Of a stretch of 64,000 nt of DNA, positions 17,538 to 26,502 are shown in pieces; the stretch's first letter is position 1; every line of letters starts with the position of its first letter. A program made the position numbers and the translations under genes. The stretch is from Cognatilysobacter tabacisoli (lineage in GTDB: Bacteria; Pseudomonadota; Gammaproteobacteria; Xanthomonadales; Xanthomonadaceae), in NCBI RefSeq assembly GCF_003586305.1, contig NZ_QXJI01000001.1, positions 1,178,001-1,242,000 of the forward strand, written 5' to 3'. Below the pieces are notes generated by a model. That model was given only the letters and a program-made list of their open reading frames with translations, did no database searches and had not been told where the DNA came from.

Positions 17538-18386
17538 TCAGGCTTCGCCGGTCGCCACCGGTCGGGCGGGATCGGCGATCCAGCCGCTCCACGAGCCGGT
17601 GAACAGCTGCGCGCCCTTGATGCCGGCGCGCTCCATGGCCAGCAGATGGTGGCAGGCGGTCACGCCCGAGCCGCACATGACGATGGCCTCTTCGGCCGGG
17701 CGACCGCCGAGCAGCGCGCGGAACTCGTCAGCCAGTTGCGCCGGCGGCTTGAAGCGGCCGTCGACGAGGTTTTCGGCGAACGGGCGACTGATCGCGCCCG
17801 GCACGTGGCCGGCCACCCGGTCGATCATCTCGTTCTCGCCGCGGAAGCGGTCCGCGGCGCGGGCGTCGACCAGCAGCGCCCCGGCGGCGAGCCGCTGCTG
17901 CACCTGTTCGGCGTCGAGCAGCCTCGCCGCGTCGAACGCGCCGGCATAGCGCGCCGGCACCGGCTTGCGCACGTGCGTGTCGACCGGCAGCGACAGCGCG
18001 GTCCAGCGCAGCCAGCCGCCGTCGAGCACCGCCACCTTCTCGTGCCCAAGCGCGCGCATCAGGAACCACAGGCGGGCCGCATACGCGCCGTCGCCGCCGT
18101 CGTAGGCCACCACCTGGTGCTGCGGCGTGATGCCCCAATCGCCCAGGCGCGCGGTGAACCTCGCGGCGCTGGGCCACGGGTGGCGGCCGGCGCCGGTGCG
18201 CGTCATGTCCGAGAGGTCGCGGTCGAGCGAAGCGAACACGGCGCCGGGAATGTGGCCTTCGAGGTAGGCCATCTCGCCCGCCGCGGGATTGATCAGCGAC
18301 GACCGACAATCGACGATCGCGATGTCGGATCGCCCGAGCGCAACGCCCAGCGTTTCGGCCTGTACGAGGTTGGTCCATCCGGGCAT
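17538..18386 (-). CDS. sseA: 3-mercaptopyruvate/thiosulfate sulfurtransferase
   Basis: A 282-residue protein with two rhodanese domains. The active loop is CGSGVTA with the catalytic cysteine at residue 238. The Gly-Ser-Gly-Val-Thr form is typical of mercaptopyruvate sulfurtransferases, as against the CRKGVTA form of thiosulfate sulfurtransferases. The N-terminal inactive domain contains the usual GHIPGAVFASLDRDLSD. It is convergent with the crotonase gene, with a 16-bp gap. Substrate preference is inferred from the loop only. Confidence 0.88.
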   Translation of the reverse strand: MPGWTNLVQAETLGVALGRSDIAIVDCRSSLINPAAGEMAYLEGHIPGAVFASLDRDLSDMTRTGAGRHPWPSAARFTARLGDWGITPQHQVVAYDGGDGAYAARLWFLMRALGHEKVAVLDGGWLRWTALSLPVDTHVRKPVPARYAGAFDAARLLDAEQVQQRLAAGALLVDARAADRFRGENEMIDRVAGHVPGAISRPFAENLVDGRFKPPAQLADEFRALLGGRPAEEAIVMCGSGVTACHHLLAMERAGIKGAQLFTGSWSGWIADPARPVATGEA

Positions 18387-18473
18387 GGCGTCGTCTCCGC
18401 TGTTAACGACGGCATGGTGACAGGTCGGATGCGCGCGCGGCTTCACCGCCTCCCCCGTGATCGGTCGGAGCCG

Positions 18474-19118
18474 TCAGTCCAGGCCGAGCCGCTGGCGCAG
18501 GTTGAACAGGATCGACGCGGTCACGCCCCAGATACGCTGACCGGGCGCGTGGTCGTGGGCGACGTACTCGTGCACGCGGCGGGGCCGGCCGCGGAACTCG
18601 ATGTCGTGCGCGAGCAGGCTGTCGGGCGCCAGCAGGAAGGCGAGCGGCAGCTCGAAGACCGCGGCCACTTCGGCCGGGTCGGGCGTGGCGATGTAGTCCG
18701 GCCGCACCGCCGCGACGACCGGGAGCACCCGGAACCCGGTCACCGTGACCAGCGGATCGAGGAAGCCCAGCGGGTCGATCAGGGGCGCGGCGATGCCGAC
18801 TTCCTCGTGGGTTTCGCGCAATGCCGCCTGCACCGCGTCGCCGTCGTCGGCCTCCACGCGCCCGCCGGGAAAGCTGACCTGGCCGGCGTGGTTGCGCAGC
18901 GCGTCGGTGCGCCGCGTGAGCAGCACGGCCAGGCCGTGTTCGCGCGGGACGAGGCCGACCAGCACGGCCGCCTCGGTCAGCGCCACGTCCGGCGTCAGGA
19001 AATCGTCGACCTCGCCGACGTTCCAGCCGACTCCCTCCGGCGGCGCGTCGAGCCGGTGCAACGAGGACGCGATGCGGCGCGCATCGCGCAGCAGCAGCTC
19101 GTCGGTCGAACCGTTCAC
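18474..19118 (-). CDS. Nudix hydrolase, CoA pyrophosphatase type
   Basis: A 214-residue Nudix protein. The Nudix box is GGRVEADDGDAVQAALRE followed by THEEVGI, preceded by NHAGQVSFPGG, the pattern of the CoA pyrophosphatase (NudL-like) subgroup. It would hydrolyse CoA derivatives to phosphopantetheine and 3',5'-ADP. The GTG start overlaps the stop of the upstream DUF1289 gene by 4 nt (GTGA), which decides the start. Confidence 0.88.
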   Translation of the reverse strand: MNGSTDELLLRDARRIASSLHRLDAPPEGVGWNVGEVDDFLTPDVALTEAAVLVGLVPREHGLAVLLTRRTDALRNHAGQVSFPGGRVEADDGDAVQAALRETHEEVGIAAPLIDPLGFLDPLVTVTGFRVLPVVAAVRPDYIATPDPAEVAAVFELPLAFLLAPDSLLAHDIEFRGRPRRVHEYVAHDHAPGQRIWGVTASILFNLRQRLGLD

Positions 19119-19300
19119 CCGCGGCGCGACTCGCGCTCCGGGAGCACCGACTCCATCAGCCGCAGCCGTTCGTTGTCGTCCATCTGCGACCAGCGCGCGA
19201 TCTCGGACGTCGTGCGGTGGCAGCCGCCGCACAGGCCGTCATCGGCGATCGTGCACACACCGATGCAGGGGCTGAGGACGGCGCGGTAGGGAGAGAGCAT
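19115..19300 (-). CDS. DUF1289 family small cysteine-rich protein
   Basis: A 61-residue protein with the DUF1289 cysteine pattern SPCIGVCTIADDGLCGGC, which probably binds a metal. It continues into a helical C-terminus (MDDNERLRLMESVLPERE). Function is unknown for the family. It is translationally coupled to the Nudix gene by a GTGA overlap. The start MLSPYRAV follows a purine-rich stretch; longer in-frame starts add non-conserved residues. Confidence 0.8.
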   Translation of the reverse strand: MLSPYRAVLSPCIGVCTIADDGLCGGCHRTTSEIARWSQMDDNERLRLMESVLPERESRRG

Positions 19301-19374
19301 CGGACTTCCAGCAACGGCGTCGCCAAGCGAGCGCCTGCGAACCACGAACGGCGCGCCCGACCGGACGACGCCAC

Positions 19375-19406
19375 AAAAAAATTGAGCCGGACTCTGCCGG
19401 CTCAAT
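19375..19406 (-). terminator. rho-independent terminator of the FKBP gene
   Basis: On the minus strand a 10-bp stem ATTGAGCCGG/CCGGCTCAAT with a 6-nt loop runs into T7. It lies 22 bp after the FKBP stop codon and separates it from DUF1289. Confidence 0.92.
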
Positions 19407-19427
19407 CCTTGACGCATGGTGCCGGAC

Positions 19428-20132
19428 TTACTTGACGCTGACCAGCTTGATCTCGAACTGCACGGCCGCATTCGGCGGGAACGGCAGGCTCGGGTCGGCG
19501 CCGTAGGCCTTATCGGCCGGCAGCGTCACCTCCCACTTCGAGCCGGCCGGCATCTGCTGCAGGACTTCCCGCATCGCCGGCATCTCGATCTCGCTCAGCT
19601 TGATCTCCGGGGTCGGCTGGGCCGGACGCGCCGGCGTCGGGCGCTCGCCCCACAGGAACGGGCCAGCCACTTCCAGCTTCACGGTGCTCGCGGCGGCCGG
19701 CTTGGCGCCGGTGCCGTTCTCGATCACGCGGTACTGGACGCCGCTGGGCAGCGACTTCACGCCCGGCTTGCCCTTGTTGGTGGCCACGAACGCGTCGCTC
19801 TTGGTCTTGTTGGCGGCGGCGGCCTTGTCCCAGTCGGCCTTGGCCTTCTGCGCGCGGGCCTGCTCGCGCTTCTGGAAGTTCTCGAACACCGGGCGCAGCT
19901 GGTCGGCCGGAACGGTCGGCTGCTTCTTCGCCATCGCGTCCTGGATGCCCTTGGACACCGACGCGGGGTCGAGCTGTTCGCCACGGGCGGCCAATTCGGC
20001 GAGCTTGACGCCGTGGTCATAGCCGAGCGCGTAGCTCAGCTTGCCCTTCTCCGACGAGGTGTCCTGTGCGACGGCGCTGCCGGCGGCCAGTGCAAACGCC
20101 GCCACGGCGACGGCAATCAAACGCAACTTCAT
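19428..20132 (-). CDS. FKBP-type peptidyl-prolyl isomerase, exported (FkpA/Mip-like)
   Basis: A 234-residue protein with a signal peptide (LIAVAVAAFALAAGSAVA). An N-terminal dimerisation domain starts KLSYALGYDHGVKLAE and ends in a charged helix. A C-terminal FKBP domain follows (VQYRVIENGTG...WEVTLPADKAYG). The FKBP core carries a proline-rich insertion (TPARPAQPTPE) in place of the usual catalytic strand residues, so activity may be reduced. It probably acts as a periplasmic folding factor. It has its own terminator. Confidence 0.88.
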   Translation of the reverse strand: MKLRLIAVAVAAFALAAGSAVAQDTSSEKGKLSYALGYDHGVKLAELAARGEQLDPASVSKGIQDAMAKKQPTVPADQLRPVFENFQKREQARAQKAKADWDKAAAANKTKSDAFVATNKGKPGVKSLPSGVQYRVIENGTGAKPAAASTVKLEVAGPFLWGERPTPARPAQPTPEIKLSEIEMPAMREVLQQMPAGSKWEVTLPADKAYGADPSLPFPPNAAVQFEIKLVSVK

Positions 20133-20387
20133 TAAGTGGAACCTCCGGTAGTGGCACAAAGACAGCCTGCCGAGTCGACGGGGGAAGGCCGAGGCCTCCG
20201 GCAACCCGTCGCGACAGCGCTCGACTGTCCCGATTGTTGCGTCGATCCGGGGGTCCGGAAGGACGCGGTAGGATAGCGGCGCCCGCCCTTAACCGCTACT
20301 GACGCCAACGGCTCAGACCGCGTCGGCACGGGCGAGTTCCCAACCCGCCACAGCGCGCGCACGTCGCGCCGGAGCCCTGCCCCGCCC

Positions 20388-21170
<783 letters not shown>

Positions 21171-21174
21171 ACCG

Positions 21175-21567
21175 GTGGGCCCGAATGCGACGACGCCGTG
21201 CCCCTGCGGCTGCGCCAGCGGCGAGGGGGACGTCTACCACCGCATTGCCGATGCGCTGGGCCGCGACGACGTCGATGCGGCGCTCTCGCTCGGCCTGCTG
21301 ACGGCCGCCCCATGCCCGGCGTGCGACGCCGACTGTCGCGCGCGCGTCGAGCGGATCCGCCAACAGCGCCGTGACGCGCTGGCCGCGCGCGAGCGCTACC
21401 GTGCGCGCGCCGAGCGCCTGGCTCGACGCGCGGCCGAACGCGACGCCCGCCGCGGCGCTCCCGCGACGACAGCTGCAGCGGGCCCGACCGCGCCCGCGCT
21501 GTCCGGCGCCGCCGCGGCCGCCCTCGCCCGCGCCAAGGCGCGCGCGGCGGGACGGCACACACCGTGA
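21175..21567 (+). CDS. hypothetical protein with N-terminal cysteine cluster, upstream of nth
   Basis: A 130-residue protein. An N-terminal cysteine cluster (CPCGCASG, then CPACDADC about 35 residues later) could bind a metal. An arginine-rich helix follows (about residues 58-95), then an alanine/proline-rich tail. It starts with GTG four bases after the crotonase stop, and its own stop overlaps the nth start (GTGA). I do not recognise a named family. The coupling to nth hints at a nucleic-acid-related role, which is inference only. Confidence 0.75.
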   Translation: MGPNATTPCPCGCASGEGDVYHRIADALGRDDVDAALSLGLLTAAPCPACDADCRARVERIRQQRRDALAARERYRARAERLARRAAERDARRGAPATTAAAGPTAPALSGAAAAALARAKARAAGRHTP

Positions 21568-22331
21568 CCCGCGGCGGCGCACGCGGCGCGAAGCCACGCA
21601 CGTCGGCGCCCCGCCCGGCCCGCACCGGCGGCACTGCGCCGCGGGCCGGCGCCGCGAAGGCGGCGACCCCGCGCCGCCCGGGTCGCCTGCGCCCGGACGA
21701 AGCCGCCGAGATGTTCGCGCGACTGCAGGCGCTGAACCCGGCACCGAAGACCGAGCTGGAGTACTCGACGCCATACGAGCTGCTGGTCGCGGTCGCGCTG
21801 TCGGCGCAATCGACCGACGTCGGCGTCAACAAGGCGACGCGCAAGCTGTTCCCGGTCGCGAACACGCCGGCGGCGATCGCCGCGCTGGGGGTCGACGGAC
21901 TGAAGCCTTACATCGCGACCATCGGGCTGTTCAACACCAAGGCCGCGAACGTGGTCGCCGCCGCGCAGCGGCTGCTCGAGCACCACGGCGGCGAAGTGCC
22001 GCGCGACCGCGCCGCGCTCGAGGCGCTGCCGGGCGTGGGCCGCAAGACCGCCAACGTCGTGCTGAACACCGCCTTCGGCGAGCCGGCGATGGCCGTCGAC
22101 ACGCACATCTTCCGCGTGGCCAACCGCACCGGGCTGGCGCTTGGCAAGACGGTGCGCGCGGTCGAGGACGCGCTGATGAAGGCGGTGCCGGCGGCGTACC
22201 TGCTCGACGCGCATCACTGGCTGATCCTGCACGGGCGCTACGTGTGCAAGGCGCGCAAGCCGGACTGCCCGCACTGCGTGATCCGCGACCTGTGCCGGTT
22301 CAAGGACAAGACGTCGGGCGATCCGGACTGA
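21564..22331 (+). CDS. nth: endonuclease III
   Basis: A bifunctional DNA glycosylase/AP lyase for oxidised pyrimidines. The helix-hairpin-helix with the catalytic lysine is LPGVGRKTANVVLN, and the catalytic aspartate is in VDTHIFRV. The C-terminal [4Fe-4S] site is C-X6-C-X2-C-X5-C (CKARKPDCPHCVIRDLC). At 255 residues it has about 40 extra basic/alanine-rich residues at the N-terminus compared with the E. coli enzyme. The GTG start overlapping the previous stop was chosen. An internal ATG before FARLQALNP would give the standard length. Confidence 0.96.
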   Translation: MTRGGARGAKPRTSAPRPARTGGTAPRAGAAKAATPRRPGRLRPDEAAEMFARLQALNPAPKTELEYSTPYELLVAVALSAQSTDVGVNKATRKLFPVANTPAAIAALGVDGLKPYIATIGLFNTKAANVVAAAQRLLEHHGGEVPRDRAALEALPGVGRKTANVVLNTAFGEPAMAVDTHIFRVANRTGLALGKTVRAVEDALMKAVPAAYLLDAHHWLILHGRYVCKARKPDCPHCVIRDLCRFKDKTSGDPD

Positions 22332-22344
22332 CCGCCCAACGAAA

Positions 22345-22372
22345 GCGCCCCCGGCCTGACGACCGGGGGCGC
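22345..22372. terminator. GC hairpin between convergent nth and porin genes
   Basis: A 10-bp stem GCGCCCCCGG/CCGGGGGCGC with an 8-nt loop sits in the 65-bp gap between the convergent genes. It lacks a U-tract on either side. It is likely a bidirectional terminator, but the support is only positional. Confidence 0.5.
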
Positions 22373-22396
22373 GCATGTCGCACGGGCTTCGGCGCT

Positions 22397-23692
22397 TTAG
22401 AAGCTGAACTGCGTACGCACCGCGTACTGGCCGGTCTCGTCGCCGGTGACTTCGTTCTCGCCCTGGGTGTAGTTGAACATCAGGCGCACGTTCGGGTTGA
22501 TGTAGTAGTTCAGGCCGAGCGTCGTCGACGTGGCCTCGAGGCCGGCGACGTCCTTGTTCTCGATCGAGTCGTAGCGCGCGGTCAGCTCCCACAGGCCCTT
22601 GTCGGTGACCTTCGGCGCGCCGAACACGCCGGTGGCCGGCTTGTAGACGCGGTGGCCGCCGTTGAGCATGTAGCTGCCCATCACGTAGTAGGTCTCGACC
22701 TCGCGGTCGCGGCCCAGCGGCGCGTTGAACGTGGCATTGGCGTACTCGGACTGGAAGAAGGCCGGCCCGAACGCGCCAGCGAACTCCAGCCCGACCGTCT
22801 CGACCGAATCGCCGCTGGCGGCGGTCGTGGTCGCGATCGTCTGCGACGGGCCGCGGCGGCCGGCGTAGTTGGCCACGGCGGTGACGGTGGCCGAGTCCTT
22901 GTTGAGGTTTTCGGTGCTGCCGGACACGCCGAAGTGCAACGTGCTGGTCTCGTTGTTGATCGGCGCGAACGTGACGCGCGCCGACGCGCCGACGCCCTCG
23001 TTCCGCGGGCCGGCGGCGTTGCGCAGGTTGAAGCCGGTAACGCCGACGGTGTAGTTGCCGCCCGAGCGCAGGTAGCCGATGCCCTGTGCGAACTGGCGAC
23101 CGTTGTAGATGCCGGTCGCCGACGCAAACGGGCGCTCCATCATCGTGATCTCGTTGGAGCTGGTCAGCTCCTCCATCGAGCGGTACGGCTTGAAGTGGCC
23201 GATCGTGAACTTGCCGCCCAGCGCGCTCTTGGCGATGAACACGTCGCGGTAGCCGTCGGTCGGCGAGCTGCCGGAGAAGTCGTTCTCGACCTTGTACTCC
23301 CAGCCGAACGCCTTGCCCGACAGGGTCAGGCGCGTGCGGCGGAACTCGGTCGTGCCGGTGGTGTTGGCCAGGTCGCGGTCGAACAGGTAGCCATCGAAGT
23401 GGATGCGGCCGCCGACGTTGGCCTCGAAGTTGCCGTCGGCGGACGTCACCTTGATGCCGCCCTTGGTCTCGACCTTGGTCGCGCCGACGGTGGCCTTGTC
23501 GAGCGCCTCGGCGGTGTCGACGTTGACCGCCGACTGGGCGTCGGTGCGCTCCTCGAGCTCCAGCACCTTGGCCTGCAGTTCGGCCAGCTGCTGCTTGAGG
23601 GCAGCCAGCTCCTGGCTGTCGGCGGACTGCGCATTGACGCCGAGGCTGGTGACGGCGGCCGCGAGCGCGACGGCGAGAACGGAATAACGCAT
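22397..23692 (-). CDS. phosphate-selective porin O/P family outer-membrane protein
   Basis: A 431-residue outer-membrane porin of the OprO/OprP type. It has a signal peptide (LAVALAAAVTSLGVNAQ), then a trimerising coiled coil (ELAALKQQLAELQAKVLELE). A beta-barrel follows, beginning GGRIHFDGYLFD and ending with a terminal phenylalanine (TQFSF). It diverges from the pst operon, and a Pho box on its own strand lies about 130 bp upstream. Expression under phosphate starvation is therefore likely. Selectivity for phosphate or polyphosphate is inferred from family and context. Confidence 0.9.
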   Translation of the reverse strand: MRYSVLAVALAAAVTSLGVNAQSADSQELAALKQQLAELQAKVLELEERTDAQSAVNVDTAEALDKATVGATKVETKGGIKVTSADGNFEANVGGRIHFDGYLFDRDLANTTGTTEFRRTRLTLSGKAFGWEYKVENDFSGSSPTDGYRDVFIAKSALGGKFTIGHFKPYRSMEELTSSNEITMMERPFASATGIYNGRQFAQGIGYLRSGGNYTVGVTGFNLRNAAGPRNEGVGASARVTFAPINNETSTLHFGVSGSTENLNKDSATVTAVANYAGRRGPSQTIATTTAASGDSVETVGLEFAGAFGPAFFQSEYANATFNAPLGRDREVETYYVMGSYMLNGGHRVYKPATGVFGAPKVTDKGLWELTARYDSIENKDVAGLEATSTTLGLNYYINPNVRLMFNYTQGENEVTGDETGQYAVRTQFSF

Positions 23693-23819
23693 GACGGATT
23701 CCCTATGGGTAGGTGAAAGGCGACGGCGACACGGCGATCGGGCTGCGCGGGGCAAGCGTTAAGCGTCCGTGAATCGGGCACAGCGTGGGCGCTGATTCTG
23801 ACAGCGCGGTGTGATGCGT

Positions 23820-23837
23820 GTGACGGTCCGATGACAG
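23820..23837 (-). promoter_or_regulatory. Pho box upstream of the porin gene
   Basis: On the minus strand CTGTCAT, 4 nt, CCGTCAC forms a PhoB-type direct repeat with the correct 11-nt period. It is oriented toward the porin gene. Confidence 0.75.
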
Positions 23838-23986
23838 TCGGATACGACCGCTCGCCCCCGTCCGCCGCGGGCGCGTTGGCGCCGCACGGCCCGAGTGTGT
23901 CCGCCCACTGCGACGCGACGATGACTTCGCCGCCGCCGCGCGCCGGCGGCGGCGTGCACCGGCGCCCCGAACGCGCGCCGTCGCCG

Positions 23987-24026
23987 CTGTCACCGGCCTG
24001 TCACCGGCCGAACATGCCCCTGTCAT
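23987..24026 (+). promoter_or_regulatory. double Pho box upstream of the first pstS
   Basis: Four 7-mers start at 23987, 23998, 24009 and 24020, an exact 11-nt period: CTGTCAC, CTGTCAC, CGAACAT (degenerate) and CTGTCAT. This is two adjacent PhoB sites. A possible -10 (TATGGA, near 24035) follows at the spacing expected when PhoB replaces the -35 contact. Confidence 0.88.
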
Positions 24027-24096
24027 CCCGCGGTTATGGAATGGCGCCGAGCGGGATCTCCCGCGCACCGCCGTATCCCATTCCCAGGAGTTCTCC

Positions 24097-25116
24097 GTGC
24101 TCAACTCGATCAAGCTCCGCGTCGCGACGCTCGCCGTGGCGGGCTCGCTCGCCTTCTCCGCCCAGGCCGCCGACATCACCGGCGCCGGCGCGACGTTCAT
24201 CTACCCGCTGCTGTCGAAGTGGTCGGCCGACTACTCGCAGGCCACCGGCAACAAGATCAACTACCAGTCGATCGGTTCGGGCGGCGGCATCGCGCAGATC
24301 AAGGCCAAGACGGTCGACTTCGGCTCGTCGGACAAGCCGCTGCCGCCGGAGGAGCTCAAGGCCTCGGGCCTGGCCCAGTTCCCGTCCGCGATCGGCGGCG
24401 TGGTGCCGGTGGTCAACATCGCCGGCGTCAAGGCCGGCGCGATGAAGTTCGATGCGGACGTGCTGGCCGACATCTTCCTCGGCAAGATCACGATGTGGAA
24501 CGACCCGCGCATCGTCGCGCTCAACGGTGGCGTCGCGCTGCCCGCGCAGAAGATCACCGTGGTCCACCGCTCGGACGGCTCGGGCACGACGTTCAACTGG
24601 GTCAACTACCTGTCCAAGGTCAGCCCGGAATGGAAGGCCAAGGTCGGCGAAGGCACCTCGGTGAAGTGGCCGGTCGGCGTCGGCGGCAAGGGCAACGAAG
24701 GCGTCGCCGCGTACGTGAAGCAGATCAAGGGCGGCATCGGCTACGTCGAGCTGTCGTACGCGCTGCAGAACAAGATGGCGTACACGCGCCTGAAGAACGC
24801 CGCCGGCAACTACGTCAACCCGAGCGACGAGACCTTCCAGGCCGCCGCCGCCAGCGCGGACTGGACCAAGGCCAAGGACTTCTTCCTGGTGATGACCAAT
24901 GCGCCGGGCCAGAACGCGTGGCCGGTGGCTGCGACCAACTTCATCCTGATGCACAAGAAGCCCAAGGACGCCGCGCGCTCGAAGGCCGCGCTGGAGTTCT
25001 TCCGCTGGGCGTACGCCAACGGCGACGCGCAGGCCAAGTCGCTCGACTACGTGCCGCTGCCGGACACGCTGACCCAGCAGGTCGAGGCCTACTGGGCCGC
25101 CAACTTCAAGTTCTGA
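24097..25116 (+). CDS. pstS: phosphate ABC transporter, periplasmic phosphate-binding protein
   Basis: A 339-residue exported PstS. It has a signal peptide (TLAVAGSLAFSAQA) and then the family opening DITGAGATFIYPLLSKW. Phosphate-binding motifs are IGSGGGIAQI, FGSSDKPL and HRSDGSGTTFNWV. It uses GTG with a good AGGAG ribosome-binding site 6 nt upstream. It lies under a double Pho box and is followed by a strong terminator, so it forms its own transcript or a highly expressed first segment of the pst operon. It shares extensive near-identical stretches with the second PstS. Confidence 0.97.
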   Translation: MLNSIKLRVATLAVAGSLAFSAQAADITGAGATFIYPLLSKWSADYSQATGNKINYQSIGSGGGIAQIKAKTVDFGSSDKPLPPEELKASGLAQFPSAIGGVVPVVNIAGVKAGAMKFDADVLADIFLGKITMWNDPRIVALNGGVALPAQKITVVHRSDGSGTTFNWVNYLSKVSPEWKAKVGEGTSVKWPVGVGGKGNEGVAAYVKQIKGGIGYVELSYALQNKMAYTRLKNAAGNYVNPSDETFQAAAASADWTKAKDFFLVMTNAPGQNAWPVAATNFILMHKKPKDAARSKAALEFFRWAYANGDAQAKSLDYVPLPDTLTQQVEAYWAANFKF

Positions 25117-25183
25117 GCAGGGGCGGCAGGACGCCGCCGGCCGGGCGCGGCCCCTCTCTCCGTCGCGTCCGGTGTGTCTCCAG

Positions 25184-25210
25184 GCGCGGGCCCCCAGGCC
25201 CGCGCTTTTT
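25184..25210 (+). terminator. rho-independent terminator after the first pstS
   Basis: A 9-bp stem GCGCGGGCC/GGCCCGCGC with a CCCA loop is followed directly by T5. It separates the two pstS genes. Confidence 0.92.
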
Positions 25211-25252
25211 CATTTGCGCGGACCCAAGTGACTGATCGGCCACGGGTCCGGC

Positions 25253-25270
25253 GTGTCATGGGCATGTAAC
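25253..25270 (+). promoter_or_regulatory. Pho box upstream of the second pstS
   Basis: GTGTCAT, 4 nt, ATGTAAC has the 11-nt period of a PhoB site. It lies about 60 bp ahead of the second pstS and downstream of the first terminator. The second pstS-pstCAB-phoU unit therefore seems to have its own phosphate control. Confidence 0.7.
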
Positions 25271-25331
25271 AAAAGCGCCACATCATGGCCCCGTTCCGAC
25301 GACCCGCGTCGGCCTGCACCGGGATCCCGCC

Positions 25332-26423
25332 ATGACCGCTTCCGCGCTCCGCCTCGCCGCTATCGCCGTCTCGATCAGCCTCGGTCTCGCCGCCTGCGGC
25401 GGCTCCGACAACTCGCCGCCGACCGCGGCGGGCGCAGGCGCGCCGTTGCCGGGCGCTCCGGCGGGCGACCGGGTGGCCGCGGAGATCACCGGTGCGGGCG
25501 CCACGTTCATCTACCCGCTGCTTTCGAAGTGGTCCGACGAGTACAACAAGGCCACCGGCAACAAGGTCAACTACCAGTCGATCGGCTCCGGCGGCGGCAT
25601 CGCGCAGATCAAGGCCGGCACCGTGGACTTCGGTTCGTCCGACAAGCCGCTGCCGTCCGAAGAGCTCGCCGCGGCGGGTCTGGGCCAGTTCCCGTCGGCG
25701 ATCGGTGGCGTCGTGCCCGTGGTCAACGTCGATGGCATCGCCCCCGGCCAGCTGCGCCTGACCGGGCCGGTCATCGCCGACATCTACCTTGGCAAGATCA
25801 CCACCTGGAACGCGCCGGCGATCGCCGCGCTGAACCCCGGCGTGCCGCTGCCGGCGTCGAAGATCAACGTCGTGCACCGCTCGGACGGCTCGGGCACCAC
25901 CTTCAACTGGGTCAACTACCTGTCGAAGGTCAGCCCGGAGTGGAAGGACACGATCGGCGAAGGCACCTCGGTGAAGTGGCCGACCGGCATCGGTGGCAAG
26001 GGCAACGAAGGCGTCGCCGCGTACGTGAAGCAGATCAAGGGCTCGATCGGCTACGTCGAGCTGGCGTACGCCACCGAGAACGCGATGGCGCACACGCAGG
26101 TGCAGAACGCCGCCGGGCAGTTCGTGCAGCCCAGCGTCGCGGCGTTCCAGGCCGCCGCCGCGACCGCCGACTGGACCAACGCCAAGGACTTCAACCTGGT
26201 GATCACCAACGCGCCGGGCGAGCAGTCCTGGCCGATCGCCGCCACCAACTTCATCCTGATGTACAAGCAGCCGAAGGACCCGCAGCGCAGCGCCGCCGCG
26301 CTGGCGTTCTTCAAGTGGTCGCTCGAGAACGGGGCGCCGCAGGCCGAGGCGCTGCACTACGTGCCGCTGCCGCCGGCGCTGGTCGCGCAGGTCGAGGCGT
26401 ACTGGGCCGCCGAGTTCAAGTAA
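25332..26423 (+). CDS. pstS: phosphate ABC transporter, phosphate-binding lipoprotein
   Basis: A 363-residue PstS paralogue with a lipoprotein signal. The lipobox is LAAC with the lipidated cysteine at residue 22, followed by GGSDN. A serine/proline/alanine-rich linker of about 30 residues precedes ITGAGATFIYPLLSKW. Phosphate-binding motifs IGSGGGIAQI and HRSDGSGTTFNWV are intact. Compared with the first PstS it is membrane-tethered. The two copies are likely a tandem duplication with divergence at the N-terminus. It is the first gene of the pstC-A-B-phoU unit. Confidence 0.96.
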   Translation: MTASALRLAAIAVSISLGLAACGGSDNSPPTAAGAGAPLPGAPAGDRVAAEITGAGATFIYPLLSKWSDEYNKATGNKVNYQSIGSGGGIAQIKAGTVDFGSSDKPLPSEELAAAGLGQFPSAIGGVVPVVNVDGIAPGQLRLTGPVIADIYLGKITTWNAPAIAALNPGVPLPASKINVVHRSDGSGTTFNWVNYLSKVSPEWKDTIGEGTSVKWPTGIGGKGNEGVAAYVKQIKGSIGYVELAYATENAMAHTQVQNAAGQFVQPSVAAFQAAAATADWTNAKDFNLVITNAPGEQSWPIAATNFILMYKQPKDPQRSAAALAFFKWSLENGAPQAEALHYVPLPPALVAQVEAYWAAEFK

Positions 26424-26502
26424 GCCCCTTCGACCCACGACGCCGCGCCGCGCACGCCGCAAGGCCTGCGCGGCGCGATCGCACCGAGCCCACCGGACCC
26501 GC

